From Bacillus salipaludis (lineage in GTDB: Bacteria > Bacillota > Bacilli > Bacillales_B > DSM-18226), in the NCBI RefSeq assembly GCF_004358205.1, contig NZ_SMYO01000006.1:124001-188000 (forward strand): a stretch of 64,000 bases of DNA, in the 5' to 3' direction. Positions 33,959 through 42,461 of this stretch are shown piece after piece. The position numbers and the translations under genes were made by a program. How positions within the stretch are numbered: the first letter of the stretch is position 1; each line of letters begins with the position of its first letter. Under the pieces are notes generated by a model, which saw only the letters and a program-made list of their open reading frames with translations, was not told the DNA's origin and made no database searches.

Positions 33959-35149
33959 ATGAAATACAACTTCGATGAAGTAGTGAATCGCCGTGGTACA
34001 TATTCATTAAAATGGGATGGGGGAAAACTGATAAAAGAGATAGGCCTCACATCTAGATATGATGAAGAAACGATACCTTTGTTTACAGCGGATATGGATC
34101 TTCCTGTACCCCAGCCCTTGATTGATGCCTTACATAAAACAGTTGACCATCGAATCTTTGGTTACTCCGTTTTTCCGGACGAGTATTTTACGGCTATCCA
34201 GCATTGGTTTAAAAAGCGACATGATTGGGATATTCAAAAGGAAGAAATTATCTATAGTCCTGGAACAGTCCATGCGTTGAACATTGCAGTAAGAGCTTTT
34301 ACAGATCCAGGAGACGGGATTATCATCCAACGCCCAGTTTATCCTCCATTTACAGCAGCGATTGAAGCTAACCATCGAGTGGTACAGAATAATGCGCTAA
34401 ATATTGATTCAGACGGGTATTATCAGATTGATTTTGAGGATTTTGAAGAGAAGGCAAAACAAGAGAAGACGAAGATGTTTATTTTATGCAACCCGCATAA
34501 TCCTACAGGAAGAATTTTTAACCAGGAAGAATTACAAAGATTAGCCGATATTTGCGGAAGACATAATGTTCTGATTGTTGCAGATGAGATTCACGGGGAC
34601 CTCATCCGGAGTAATCAAACATTTATTCCCATTGCCAAAGCCGTTGACAATGTGGACCATATTATCACTTTTACTGCGATTAACAAAACCTTTAATGTAG
34701 CAGGGCTTCATTGTACGAATGTAATAATTTCAAATCCTGAGCTCAGGAAAACCATGAATAAGGTAATGGGGATGCATTTGCCGTCACCGTTTACTGTTTC
34801 TGCGCTAATCGCTGTTTATACAGAAGGGGAAGATTGGTTAGAACAGCTAAAGGAATATATTGATGGCACGATGGATTGGGTTGTGAAGTTTTTAGCCGAA
34901 AAAATGCCGAAAGTAAAGGTGAAAATCCCAGAAGGAACCTATATTATGTGGATGGACTTCAGTGGATATGGGCTGACAGCAGAAGAAGTCCATGAACGGA
35001 TCTATAATAAAGCAAATGTTATTCTCGAAGATGGTAAAATGTTTGGGGAAGAAGGACTTGCCTTTCAAAGGATTTGCATCCCGTCACCAAGGCCGCTTAT
35101 AAAAGAAGCATTTGAAAGAATTGCAAGAGAATTTGAAGATATCATTTAA
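33959..35149 (+). CDS. MalY/PatB-type aminotransferase (cystathionine beta-lyase family)
   Basis: This PLP enzyme of the MalY/PatB group usually cleaves cystathionine or other cysteine conjugates to release a thiol, ammonia and a keto acid. The 396-residue protein shows LFTADMDLPVPQPLIDAL, CNPHNPTGRIFNQEEL, ADEIHGDLI (PLP-ring Asp) and the Schiff-base Lys in AINKTFNVAGLH. I chose the ATG at 33959, 8 bp after AAAGGAG; in-frame GTG and TTG codons lie just before. It is monocistronic. A role in cysteine or methionine metabolism is likely but no S-box leader was seen. Confidence 0.88.
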   Translation: MKYNFDEVVNRRGTYSLKWDGGKLIKEIGLTSRYDEETIPLFTADMDLPVPQPLIDALHKTVDHRIFGYSVFPDEYFTAIQHWFKKRHDWDIQKEEIIYSPGTVHALNIAVRAFTDPGDGIIIQRPVYPPFTAAIEANHRVVQNNALNIDSDGYYQIDFEDFEEKAKQEKTKMFILCNPHNPTGRIFNQEELQRLADICGRHNVLIVADEIHGDLIRSNQTFIPIAKAVDNVDHIITFTAINKTFNVAGLHCTNVIISNPELRKTMNKVMGMHLPSPFTVSALIAVYTEGEDWLEQLKEYIDGTMDWVVKFLAEKMPKVKVKIPEGTYIMWMDFSGYGLTAEEVHERIYNKANVILEDGKMFGEEGLAFQRICIPSPRPLIKEAFERIAREFEDII

Positions 35150-35217
35150 ATTTTAGTTAGTAACACATAACGATATTATGTAAACTGGAAATCAATCTCA
35201 TCATAATTAAATACTAA

Positions 35218-35248
35218 ATATGGTCACGATAGAAAATCGTGGCCATAT
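35218..35248. terminator. Bidirectional terminator between patB-like and ydeI-like genes
   Basis: ATATGGTCACGAT and ATCGTGGCCATAT form a 13-bp stem with one mismatch and a 5-base loop, between convergent genes. Confidence 0.7.
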
Positions 35249-35258
35249 ATCTGAAAAT

Positions 35259-35930
35259 CTATTTTTTACTCTGGCGGTACAATTCCATTGATTTAAATCC
35301 TTCGCCCAATACCGTTTCCATTTCCAGAAGGCGTTTTTCCTGGGTTTCTTTCCTTTTTGCACTGTAAACATACCGGGCCCAATCCTTTTGATAGCCAAAG
35401 GTTCATTGATTATATTTTTCGAGTAAATCCCCATTTTTGGACAAATATTGCTTGATATCCTCGACATTTCCTATGTAGTCATCAACGCATTGGCTGTTTT
35501 TCTTACTGGCAGCTTTTTTCGGTGCTGATTTTAAACCCACAATAGTAAAAATATCATTTAAGCTAACCATTCTTGCAAACTTAATATTACTTCCCAAGAC
35601 ATATCCTTCTTCATCAGAAGGAAGCGCCTGAATTAAACGATCACGGTCAATATAGTCTTCATACTTCGGATTGTTCTTTTTAGGGTAGGCAAAAAATAAG
35701 TAGCCATTGTCTTCAAGTAAATTTAGATTAATTACTGATTGAAGTTGTTCTGCAAATTCCTCTAATCCAAATACAAAGGTAACGATTAAATCATATTTAT
35801 CTTTTTGAATCGAAGAATCAAATTCTAATTCATCAAAATCCTCCAAATCATTTGGCTTATGAAGAATTAATTTATTTGAATATTTATTAAGATTAAGTTT
35901 TTCAACAATCGTTTTTGTCGAATTTGCCAT
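35259..35930 (-). pseudogene. YdeI-like protein interrupted by one in-frame TGA
   Basis: The first 175 codons encode a protein starting ANSTKTIVEKLNLNKYSNKLI with RLIQALPSDEEGYVLGSN further on. The frame meets TGA at 35403-35405 directly after LLEKYNQ. Past that codon, in the same frame and without any other stop, it continues as TFGYQKDWARYVYSAKRK and ends with RLLEMETVLGEGFKSMELYR and SKK at a TAG (35259). The second part is the usual C-terminal YdeI-type tail (GYQKDWARY). A single base change of a Leu codon (TTA) to TGA explains this. Selenocysteine is unlikely. It may be a recent pseudogene, a truncated but active protein or a sequencing error. Confidence 0.8.
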
Positions 35931-36003
35931 ATTACACTCCCTCTTTTTTCTTATATTCTATTATCGAAATGGAATAATTTCAATTTGTTTTACATGCGAA
36001 AAA

Positions 36004-36031
36004 ACGCTGTAGTTCATTGAACCAACAGCGT
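36004..36031 (-). terminator. Terminator of the SLC13-like gene
   Basis: On the minus strand ACGCTGT...ACAGCGT form a stem and are followed by TTTTTT. Confidence 0.75.
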
Positions 36032-36116
36032 ATTATAATATTTTTAGGATAGCTCTGTTAAACCTAGTTGTTGATTACCGCTCCAATCAACGTTTTCCCA
36101 AAATCAAAATTGACTT

Positions 36117-37259
36117 TTAAAGCAGCCTTAGGATAAAAAACTGAATCAATGATAAAAAAATCAAGAACAAAAAGTTATAAAGGCTGAATTGGATTAAATA
36201 CCTTTTGCTCTTACCAGGGTTTGATTGAATATATAGTTTATAAGAAATTACACTGGCAAGTGACGCAATAATGGTACCAAGACCGCCAATATTGACTCCT
36301 AATAATAAGGACTTCCAATCCATCGTAAAGTTTGATAAAAGGATGGAGGCAGGGACATTGCTGATCAATTGGCTGGCTAAGATGGAACTAAAATAGACAG
36401 AAGTGGAGTTTTTCAAGCATTCACTAGCAAAATCCCGGAGTGCTTCGATATTTGCAATATTTCCTATAAAAATAAAAAAGCAGATAAATGTAATAAGTAA
36501 GAGATAATCGATTTTTGCTAATAATTTATAATCTAAAATACAGGCTGCAAGAAATGTAATAATCGCAGCAAGCTGATAACTCATTCCTCCAAAAATGGAA
36601 ACAATAATAATACAAAAAATAATTCCCCAAACCGCTGCTTTTTTTCGACTTTTTATTGGAATTGGGTCTAGTGCGATATTTAGTTTTTTGCCCTTAAGTC
36701 GGTAAATGGAAATATAGAGCGAACTTCCTCCTAGAAATGCCAACAATAGGATTGTTGTAAAAAATTGAGCCGGACTTATCCCATAATGGGAAAATATAAA
36801 TAAATTTTGCGGATTTCCCATCGGGGTTAAACTGCTGCCGATATTCGCCGCAATGGTTTGAAGGACTATGGTTTCCATCATGTTAATTTTAGCCTTTTTA
36901 CTGATGATAAGGGTTAATGGCACAAACGTGATAAGTGCGACATCGTTCGTTACCAACATCGAGGTAAAAAAGCATAATAAAATTAGAATAGCAGAAACCT
37001 GCTTGCTAGATTTGCATTTATTCACTATCCCAATCGCGAATCTGTCTAATAGTTTTAGTTCTTCAAAGGCCTTAATCGCTAGCATCAGGTTAAATAAGCT
37101 TACTAACACCTTAAAATTTATATATTCCAGTCTTGGCGGATGTATGAGGCTGCTCGCCATTGCTAAGATAAGGGAGATTGTAAATACCAGGTCCTTTTTT
37201 AAAAAAGCCAATTTTAGCTTGGAATTTTTGGCATTTTGCGTTAAAACATATTCTTTCAT
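36117..37259 (-). CDS. SLC13/ArsB-like anion permease
   Basis: This 380-residue integral membrane protein has about ten to eleven helices. The helical-hairpin motif NIGSSLTPMGNPQNLFIF and the later ASQLISNVPASILL are the diagnostic segments of the ion-transporter superfamily that includes SLC13, ArsB and NhaD. It probably moves a dicarboxylate, sulfate or arsenite-like anion. A CTGGAG site lies 6 bp ahead of the ATG at 37259; the ATG at 37265 touches that site. It is monocistronic and has its own terminator. The substrate is unknown. Confidence 0.85.
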   Translation of the reverse strand: MKEYVLTQNAKNSKLKLAFLKKDLVFTISLILAMASSLIHPPRLEYINFKVLVSLFNLMLAIKAFEELKLLDRFAIGIVNKCKSSKQVSAILILLCFFTSMLVTNDVALITFVPLTLIISKKAKINMMETIVLQTIAANIGSSLTPMGNPQNLFIFSHYGISPAQFFTTILLLAFLGGSSLYISIYRLKGKKLNIALDPIPIKSRKKAAVWGIIFCIIIVSIFGGMSYQLAAIITFLAACILDYKLLAKIDYLLLITFICFFIFIGNIANIEALRDFASECLKNSTSVYFSSILASQLISNVPASILLSNFTMDWKSLLLGVNIGGLGTIIASLASVISYKLYIQSNPGKSKRYLIQFSLYNFLFLIFLSLIQFFILRLL

Positions 37260-37566
37260 GAACATCTCCAGAAATTTTAGTAGGTTTAATAATTAGTAGA
37301 ACATAGATTAAGATAAAATCAATTACATAGAATGTCAATCATTTTTCAAACGTTTCACTGAGTCAATTTTGGGGGAAGAGAACAGTTTTTGGTGAATTTT
37401 GAAAGGATGTTCTATCAATTTAATTCGAGAAACTTATGGAAAAATGTGGCATAAAATAGGTAGTTAACAGATTATGTCGATATTTGATGATAAATACTGT
37501 TTCTCTGAATGCGTTTTCAATTGGTAAACTTAATTTTGTAGTTGTAAATAGAAGGAGTTACTGGAA
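37260..37566. other. AT-rich intergenic region before the Spo0E-like gene
   Basis: These 307 bp contain no credible gene. A plausible promoter for the downstream small gene is TTGGTA with TGTAAA about 16 bp later (near 37520-37547). Nothing else stands out. Confidence 0.5.
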
Positions 37567-37731
37567 ATGACAAATGATGACTTAATTTACCAAATTGAAA
37601 TGGTACGAAATACTATGATAACTGTCGGAATGTCCAAAGGATTAACCTCGTCAGAAACGATTTTATTAAGTAAAAAACTTGACCGACTATTGAATTTGCA
37701 ATTTCACAGACAGAAAGTAAGGTCGGCCTAA
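37567..37731 (+). CDS. Spo0E-like aspartyl-phosphate phosphatase (54 residues)
   Basis: Spo0E-family proteins remove phosphate from Spo0A~P and delay sporulation. This 54-residue protein has the two-helix layout and the family signature SKKLDRLLN (SxxLD). It opens with MTNDDLIYQIEMVRNTMI and ends in a basic tail. The ribosome binding site AGAAGGAG lies about 8 bp ahead of the ATG, and a clean terminator follows. The gene is too short for many gene finders. The exact target (Spo0A or another regulator) is inferred from the family. Confidence 0.88.
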   Translation: MTNDDLIYQIEMVRNTMITVGMSKGLTSSETILLSKKLDRLLNLQFHRQKVRSA

Positions 37732-37777
37732 TTGACAGGGGAGTATATCTATTTTGAATGTATTAATAGTATAAAAA

Positions 37778-37803
37778 AATCCCCAAGGCTGGGGATTTTT
37801 TTA
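37778..37803. terminator. Bidirectional terminator after the Spo0E-like gene
   Basis: A perfect stem AATCCCCA/TGGGGATT with a 4-base loop has A- and T-runs on both sides, between convergent genes. Confidence 0.9.
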
Positions 37804-37809
37804 TTAAAT

Positions 37810-38220
37810 CTATTTTTTAAATAAGGATTTTAATAGTCTTCTAGTCATAAAGAACGCAAATGCAATCACAACAAATACTAGGAAAAACGCGAAAAAACCT
37901 AAAAGCCCTACGAGTGCATCCTCAAATTCCATATTTCCTCGATTGGTCAGTGCCTGTTGAATTTCGATTGCAAAAACTAATACAAACATAAAAGTTGTTG
38001 TATATAAGAAAGATAGAATCGTAATTCCAAAAGGCATTTTTACAATAATTTTGGAGATGACCAGCACGAAAAGAAAAACAACGATTCCGATAAATCCCAT
38101 GATCCAAAAATGCAGGTCCTTATCCGTTAATGAAAGATTCAACGAGCTGCTCACATATATTTGTATGAAATCATGAAGATTATTGACAATGTCCGCTAAT
38201 AACTGAATAGTTTCTTTCAA
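37810..38220 (-). CDS. Uncharacterised membrane protein, three helices
   Basis: I do not recognise a named family for this 136-residue protein. About 45 soluble N-terminal residues precede three strongly hydrophobic segments (HFWIMGFIGIVVFLFVLVIS, then around 70-90 and 110-130), and the protein ends in the basic tail RRLLKSLFKK. This suggests a cytoplasmic membrane protein with the C-terminus inside. The ATG follows GGAAGTG. It stands alone between a shared terminator and a non-coding stretch. Confidence 0.72.
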   Translation of the reverse strand: MKETIQLLADIVNNLHDFIQIYVSSSLNLSLTDKDLHFWIMGFIGIVVFLFVLVISKIIVKMPFGITILSFLYTTTFMFVLVFAIEIQQALTNRGNMEFEDALVGLLGFFAFFLVFVVIAFAFFMTRRLLKSLFKK

Positions 38221-38404
38221 ATCATCACTTCCTTATCAGTTAAGATTATAACAGATTTTAATAATAGAGTCTTAAAGTCCATACATAACTTAGCGGATTG
38301 TTTTAGAACCGTTGCCAATACGGTGCTTTCATTTGAAAAAATGTTGTCGGGGGGGGGTTTTGAAAAGAATAAGTGCCAGTAATCTTTTTATGGAAGTGTA
38401 CTGC

Positions 38405-38447
38405 ACCCCAAAAGTTAGAGTGAAATTTATAACTTAGGGGTGCATTT
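38405..38447. repeat. Inverted repeat resembling the end of an IS3-family element
   Basis: TGCACCCCAAAAGTTAGAG and TAACTTAGGGGTGCA face each other with 12 bp between. The left side preceded by TGTAC looks like an IS150-group terminal repeat. No transposase is nearby, so it is either an excision scar, a solo end or simply a terminator-like hairpin followed by TTTTT. Confidence 0.45.
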
Positions 38448-38484
38448 TTAAACAAAATTGATTAGTGCGGAAGGTGCGATACTC

Positions 38485-38625
38485 TTAGAAAAATGACTTA
38501 ACAATCTCCAGTTGATTATTACATTCCTTACAGGTATATTCAATCTCTAATGCATCTTCTCTCACCTTGTGTTCTGTCTCTTTTTTACAATGTTCACAAT
38601 AGAGGCTTTTTGGTAATTCAATCAT
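38485..38625 (-). CDS. 46-residue zinc-ribbon-like protein
   Basis: This very small reading frame encodes 46 residues with two CxxC pairs: LYCEHCKKE at residues 9-17 and YTCKECNNQLE at 30-40. This is the spacing of a zinc ribbon. The ATG is preceded by AGGTGGTGATTGGGG. The protein is charged and has no membrane segment. I cannot name a function; such proteins often act as nucleic-acid or protein adaptors. The absence of a clear terminator lowers confidence. Confidence 0.65.
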   Translation of the reverse strand: MIELPKSLYCEHCKKETEHKVREDALEIEYTCKECNNQLEIVKSFF

Positions 38626-38800
38626 TGCCCCAATCACCACCTATTTTCATTTTTTGTTGTAATATACCCCCAATAGAATATTCCATTCAATCTTTCCAGA
38701 AGAGGAAAAAATTAAAATGTAAATTTTGAAATGGGTTCTCTAATGCTATACTTTAAATCGCCATATTTTAGTGTGAGAAATTAAACGGAGGAATGTAAAA

Positions 38801-39304
38801 ATGTATACTTCTATTAATGAATTTATTGGGGAATGGAACCAGGAAATGGAATCCACTCAAAAGGTTTTGGATGCATTAACTGATAGCTCACTTCAACAAG
38901 CGGTATCGCAAGAAGATCGTACATTAGGCAGAATTGCCTGGCATATTGTAACAAGTACTCCTGAAATGCTTAATGAATTCGGAATTCAGGTTGCTGCTGT
39001 GGAAAACGCAACGACCGTACCGACTTCTGCAAAAATAATTGCAGATATTTTTCGAAAGGTTACAACTGATACAAACAACGCGGTAAAAGAGCAGTGGACA
39101 GACCAATCCTTAACGGAAATGATAAATGTATTTGGTATGGATATGCCCAAAGCAGTGACGCTTTCACTCCTCATTAAGCATATTATCCATCACCGTGGGC
39201 AGCTGACAGTTCTTATGCGCCAAGCTGGCTTGAAGGTTCCTGGTGTTTATGGACCAGCTCGCGAAGAGTGGGGTCTGATAGGGATGGAAGCGCCGGAACT
39301 ATAA
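38801..39304 (+). CDS. DinB family protein
   Basis: This 167-residue protein has the four-helix DinB/YfiT-like fold. The metal-binding histidines are seen in GRIAWHIVTS (about residue 48) and in LIKHIIHHRGQLTVLMRQAG (about residues 126-145). Members act as thiol-dependent S-transferases (for example with bacillithiol) or are of unknown function. The start ATG follows ACGGAGGAA. The gene is upstream of the sirtuin gene by about 120 bp; cotranscription is possible. Confidence 0.9.
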   Translation: MYTSINEFIGEWNQEMESTQKVLDALTDSSLQQAVSQEDRTLGRIAWHIVTSTPEMLNEFGIQVAAVENATTVPTSAKIIADIFRKVTTDTNNAVKEQWTDQSLTEMINVFGMDMPKAVTLSLLIKHIIHHRGQLTVLMRQAGLKVPGVYGPAREEWGLIGMEAPEL

Positions 39305-39426
39305 ATGGTACACTTTCGAACACATTGGATACAGTGTGTTCTTTTTTAATTGGTAAGTTTGAGAAAGAATGGATGCTTGATGCTCGTAGGAATTATTTAG
39401 TAAAATACAATTTTAGGAGGTTTAAA

Positions 39427-40200
39427 ATGGAGAAACACACTATTCAAACCTGCGCCGGCGTTTTAAGGGAAGCTAATAATATTGTTGTTCTCACAGGTGC
39501 GGGAATTAGTACAGAATCCGGAATAAAGGATTTTCGCTCAAGATCTGGAATTTACAAACTGGCACCTGAATACATACTATCACTCGATTATTTTTATAAG
39601 CACCCAAAGGAATTTTATCAATTTGCGATGGGGAATCTATACCATCCACATGCTGCCCCAAATAAAGGGCATGAAATTCTTGCGAAATGGGAAAAGGAAG
39701 GAAAAGTTTCACAAATTATCACGCAAAATATTGATGGGCTGCATCAAAAAGCCGGAAGTAACAGGGTAATAGAGTTTCACGGAACAATGAAGAAGGCTTC
39801 CTGTTTAAATTGTGGAAAAAGCTATCCGACAGAAGAAATGGTCCACAGGCTCGAAACGATGGTTGAGTTTTACGTTTGTAATCATTGTGAAACGAAAAAT
39901 AAAGAGAATCGTTATATTAAACCAGATGTGGTTTTGTTCGGTGATTCCGGGGAATGGTTTTCGGCAGATGGTTTTCATACGATCTTGAACCTCATCGCTC
40001 AAGCAGATTGCATTTTGGTATTAGGCACAAGCTTGAAGGTAACACCGTTTTCTACCTTTCCTCAATATAGAAGACCGGGTATCCCCCTGTTGATTGTAAA
40101 TCAAGGCGATACTCCTTTTGATTTTGCTCAAGATACACATGTCATTCGAGATTCTATTGGGAAAACATTGTCACAAATAGATGTAATGATAGGAAATTAG
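39427..40200 (+). CDS. NAD-dependent protein deacylase (sirtuin)
   Basis: Sirtuins remove acetyl or other acyl groups from lysines using NAD+. The 257-residue protein has the NAD-binding GAGISTESGIKDFRS (about residues 27-41), TQNIDGLHQKAG, the catalytic His in IEFHGTMKKASC, a zinc site formed by CLNCGKSY and CNHCETK, and the late LVLGTSLKV. I chose the ATG at 39427 because AGGAGG lies 6 bp upstream; an upstream in-frame extension has no such site. The SIS-domain gene follows after 13 bp, so the two form an operon. Confidence 0.95.
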   Translation: MEKHTIQTCAGVLREANNIVVLTGAGISTESGIKDFRSRSGIYKLAPEYILSLDYFYKHPKEFYQFAMGNLYHPHAAPNKGHEILAKWEKEGKVSQIITQNIDGLHQKAGSNRVIEFHGTMKKASCLNCGKSYPTEEMVHRLETMVEFYVCNHCETKNKENRYIKPDVVLFGDSGEWFSADGFHTILNLIAQADCILVLGTSLKVTPFSTFPQYRRPGIPLLIVNQGDTPFDFAQDTHVIRDSIGKTLSQIDVMIGN

Positions 40201-40213
40201 GGGGCAGTTAATT

Positions 40214-40948
40214 GTGTTAAACCAATACTTTGAAAAAGCAAAAGAAAAGATTCAACTAGTTGAAAAGTATGAAATGAAAAAGCTTAAGAAGGCAGCGGAA
40301 AAGGTTGCTGAAGCAATTCAAAACGGTGGGGTGGTCCAGCTGTTTGGCTGCGGCCATTCACATATTTTAGCAGAAGAGGTTTTTTACCGCGCCGGGGGAC
40401 TTGTTCCCATTAAACCGATACTAGTGGAACCTCTGATGCTCCACGAAGGGGCATTAAGATCCTCACAGCTAGAACGGCAAAACGATTATGCTCAGGAATT
40501 TTTAAAAGACCAGGAAATCCTTCCGGAAGACGTTTTCTTTGTTTTATCGACATCCGGACGCAATCCCGTACCAGTTGACGTGGCACAGGAAGCCAAGAAA
40601 AAGGGAGCTTTTGTAATTGGACTTACTTCATTGGAATATTCGAAGAGTCAGCCTTCCAAACATAAGAGTGGAAAACACCTCTTTAATTCAGTTGATCTAG
40701 TGATTGATAACCACTCCACAAAAGGTGATGCCGCTCTTACCTATGAAAAAGTGGCTGTACCTTTTGGCTCAACTTCCACGGTGGTGGGGGCGGTTATTTT
40801 AAATGCGATTTTCGCAGAGGCGATTAAAATGATGGCGGATAACGGATATGAACCGCCGGTATTCTTAAGCGGTAATATCGATGGAGCAGATGAACACAAC
40901 CATCGCTTAGTAGAGAGGTATCGAGACAGAATTCCGTTGTTGTCTTAA
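40214..40948 (+). CDS. SIS-domain phosphosugar-binding protein (UPF0309 type)
   Basis: This 244-residue protein is one SIS domain, a fold that binds phosphorylated sugars and often isomerises or senses them. The sugar-phosphate loops are VQLFGCGHSHILAEEVFYRAGG split as GCGHSHILAEE (about residue 45) and FFVLSTSGRNPVP (about residue 110). It starts with GTG behind AGGGGGCAG and lies 13 bp after the sirtuin gene. The match is to the UPF0309 group; the sugar substrate is unknown. A MITE-like element begins 9 bp after the stop. Confidence 0.86.
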   Translation: MLNQYFEKAKEKIQLVEKYEMKKLKKAAEKVAEAIQNGGVVQLFGCGHSHILAEEVFYRAGGLVPIKPILVEPLMLHEGALRSSQLERQNDYAQEFLKDQEILPEDVFFVLSTSGRNPVPVDVAQEAKKKGAFVIGLTSLEYSKSQPSKHKSGKHLFNSVDLVIDNHSTKGDAALTYEKVAVPFGSTSTVVGAVILNAIFAEAIKMMADNGYEPPVFLSGNIDGADEHNHRLVERYRDRIPLLS

Positions 40949-40957
40949 TTTGTTTTA

Positions 40958-41140
40958 GGCTTTGTTAAAGGACAATGTTGATTTATTAACTCTGTTGATT
41001 GGAGTGGAAGGCACGAAGACTCCTGCGGGAGTACGGGGCAATGGAGACGCCGCAGGAGTGAAGCGACGAGGAGGCTCCCCGGCACGCGCGCGAACCGCTT
41101 GAGCCTGGAACGGAAATCAACATACTAGTTTAACACAGCC
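40958..41140 (+). mobile_element. 183-bp MITE-like element, copy 2
   Basis: It has the same length and orientation as the element at 18038, at roughly 90% identity, with ends GGCTTTGTTAAA and TTTAACACAGCC. It is flanked by a perfect 8-bp direct repeat TTGTTTTA (40950-40957 and 41141-41148). It lies between the SIS-domain gene and a convergent operon. Confidence 0.85.
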
Positions 41141-41166
41141 TTGTTTTATTAAAAATACTGGAATGC

Positions 41167-41196
41167 AAAAAGCCGCAACCACGTGCTGCGGCTTTT
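41167..41196 (-). terminator. Terminator of the ctaG-like operon
   Basis: A perfect 10-bp stem AAAAGCCGCA/TGCGGCTTTT is located just after the minus-strand stop codon. Confidence 0.85.
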
Positions 41197-41200
41197 CAAA

Positions 41201-41980
41201 TTAATAAAAGTCGGTATTCATATTGACTCGGGGCCGGGCAGCTTTGAACCATTGAAAACAAAAGATGGTTATTAAAAGAAGGTCAATGATATCTCCGCCG
41301 TAATACATCAACATGCTGCCCATTTCGGCCTGTCTAACGGGAACATTGGCTGGTGGGTGCGCGTAGAGATATTTTGCAAGGAAATCATGTCCGGCTATTG
41401 TAATAACTAAAACCATCGCACGGTAAAAGTAACTTTTTCGGTGCGGCGTAGGATCCATATAAATAATGGCCGCAGTAAAAAGATACCCAGCAAGAAACAC
41501 ATGGATATGAACTAGCATATGCAGAAGAATATTATGCCTCATAGCGGAATAAAGAGTGCTTGTATAGAGAATCCAAAGCCCTCCGATGTTAAGGATCGAA
41601 GCAATGATTGGGTTACTTAAAATTGAAAAAAACTTCCATCTTAAAATTTTTGTTAGAGAACGAGCGGCCTCTACCTTAAGAGTTCGTAAGAGTAACGTTA
41701 GTGGGCTAGCCAGTACCACTAGTAGCGGAGCAAGCATTCCAAGGAGCAAATGAACAAGCATATGGGCAGTAAAATCCATATGTGCCAGGGAGGCTAATGG
41801 TCCGATGGAGGCGGCAATGATACAACAAATCCCTAAAACCAAAAAAATACATCGGTAGAGTGGGTACGAAAGGTTACGTTGTTTAAAAAATAACCCCAAG
41901 GTAAGAGACAGGATTAAAAGCAAAAGTGGAACCTCTGGGACAGGTAATCTGCTTTCAAATTCAGGGTTATTCAAGTGCAT
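41201..41980 (-). CDS. Cytochrome c oxidase assembly protein, caa3-type CtaG family
   Basis: CtaG-like membrane proteins help insert copper into, or assemble, the caa3 oxidase. The 259-residue protein has about seven hydrophobic helices with conserved histidines: HMDFTAHMLVHLLLGMLAPLL (first 20 shown in parts: TAHMLVH), ILLHMLVHIHVFLAGYLF and an AGHDFLAKYLYAHPP stretch near residue 190. These are characteristic of the caa3_CtaG family. It overlaps the upstream DUF2243 gene by 14 bp, so the two are coupled. No oxidase structural genes are in the window. Confidence 0.87.
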   Translation of the reverse strand: MHLNNPEFESRLPVPEVPLLLLILSLTLGLFFKQRNLSYPLYRCIFLVLGICCIIAASIGPLASLAHMDFTAHMLVHLLLGMLAPLLVVLASPLTLLLRTLKVEAARSLTKILRWKFFSILSNPIIASILNIGGLWILYTSTLYSAMRHNILLHMLVHIHVFLAGYLFTAAIIYMDPTPHRKSYFYRAMVLVITIAGHDFLAKYLYAHPPANVPVRQAEMGSMLMYYGGDIIDLLLITIFCFQWFKAARPRVNMNTDFY

Positions 41981-42461
41981 TTTTTTGATTTACCCCCGCC
42001 TGATTAAATTCCCTTCCGTTTTGAATAAGAAGGGCAATACCGATAATGATAAAGATTATGGCAATGATATTCCATGCCATGTCATATGGAAGGATATCCA
42101 CATTATAGCGAATCTGATGCAATCTCATGAGTTTGTGCTGAACGGTGCCATCATAAAAATTGAAAACACCAGCCCCTAGCAATACGCTGCCAAGCCACCT
42201 TTTAAAAATAAAAGCCCTTCTGCGGCGTAGGTCTGCCACCATAAACAATGCCCCAACAGTAGCAAACCAGCTGAATGCATGAAAAATTCCATCTGATACC
42301 AAACCAACAGTGGTTGTGGATTTGTCATAAAAATGATGCCAATGCATTAGTTGATGAAAAACAGCCTCATCCAAAAAAGCAGCCAGCCCTACACCAAACA
42401 TTATTCCCGACCATAAATTACGATTTTTATACAATGCCACCTGTTTTGTATTCCCAATCAT
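41967..42461 (-). CDS. DUF2243 family membrane protein
   Basis: This 164-residue protein has four hydrophobic helices and the histidines FLDEAVFHQLMHWHHFYD and YDGTVQHKLMRLHQIR that mark DUF2243. The family is regularly encoded next to CtaG-like genes, which points to a shared role in cytochrome oxidase biogenesis, perhaps copper handling. It is the first gene of a two-gene minus-strand unit. The ATG follows AGGAGAAAT. Biochemical function is unknown. Confidence 0.86.
   Translation of the reverse strand: MIGNTKQVALYKNRNLWSGIMFGVGLAAFLDEAVFHQLMHWHHFYDKSTTTVGLVSDGIFHAFSWFATVGALFMVADLRRRRAFIFKRWLGSVLLGAGVFNFYDGTVQHKLMRLHQIRYNVDILPYDMAWNIIAIIFIIIGIALLIQNGREFNQAGVNQKNALE

Noticed and set aside
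35403..35405. Selenocysteine at the in-frame TGA of the YdeI-like gene
   Set aside because: The position is not a redox site, no SECIS-like hairpin is evident and the residue expected there appears to be Leu.
35207..35467. Separate 86-residue protein on the minus strand
   Set aside because: It is an out-of-frame reading of the C-terminal tail of the interrupted YdeI-like gene.
39268..39426. 53-residue N-terminal extension of the sirtuin
   Set aside because: It overlaps the DinB gene, and the ATG at 39427 has AGGAGG directly upstream and matches the family start.
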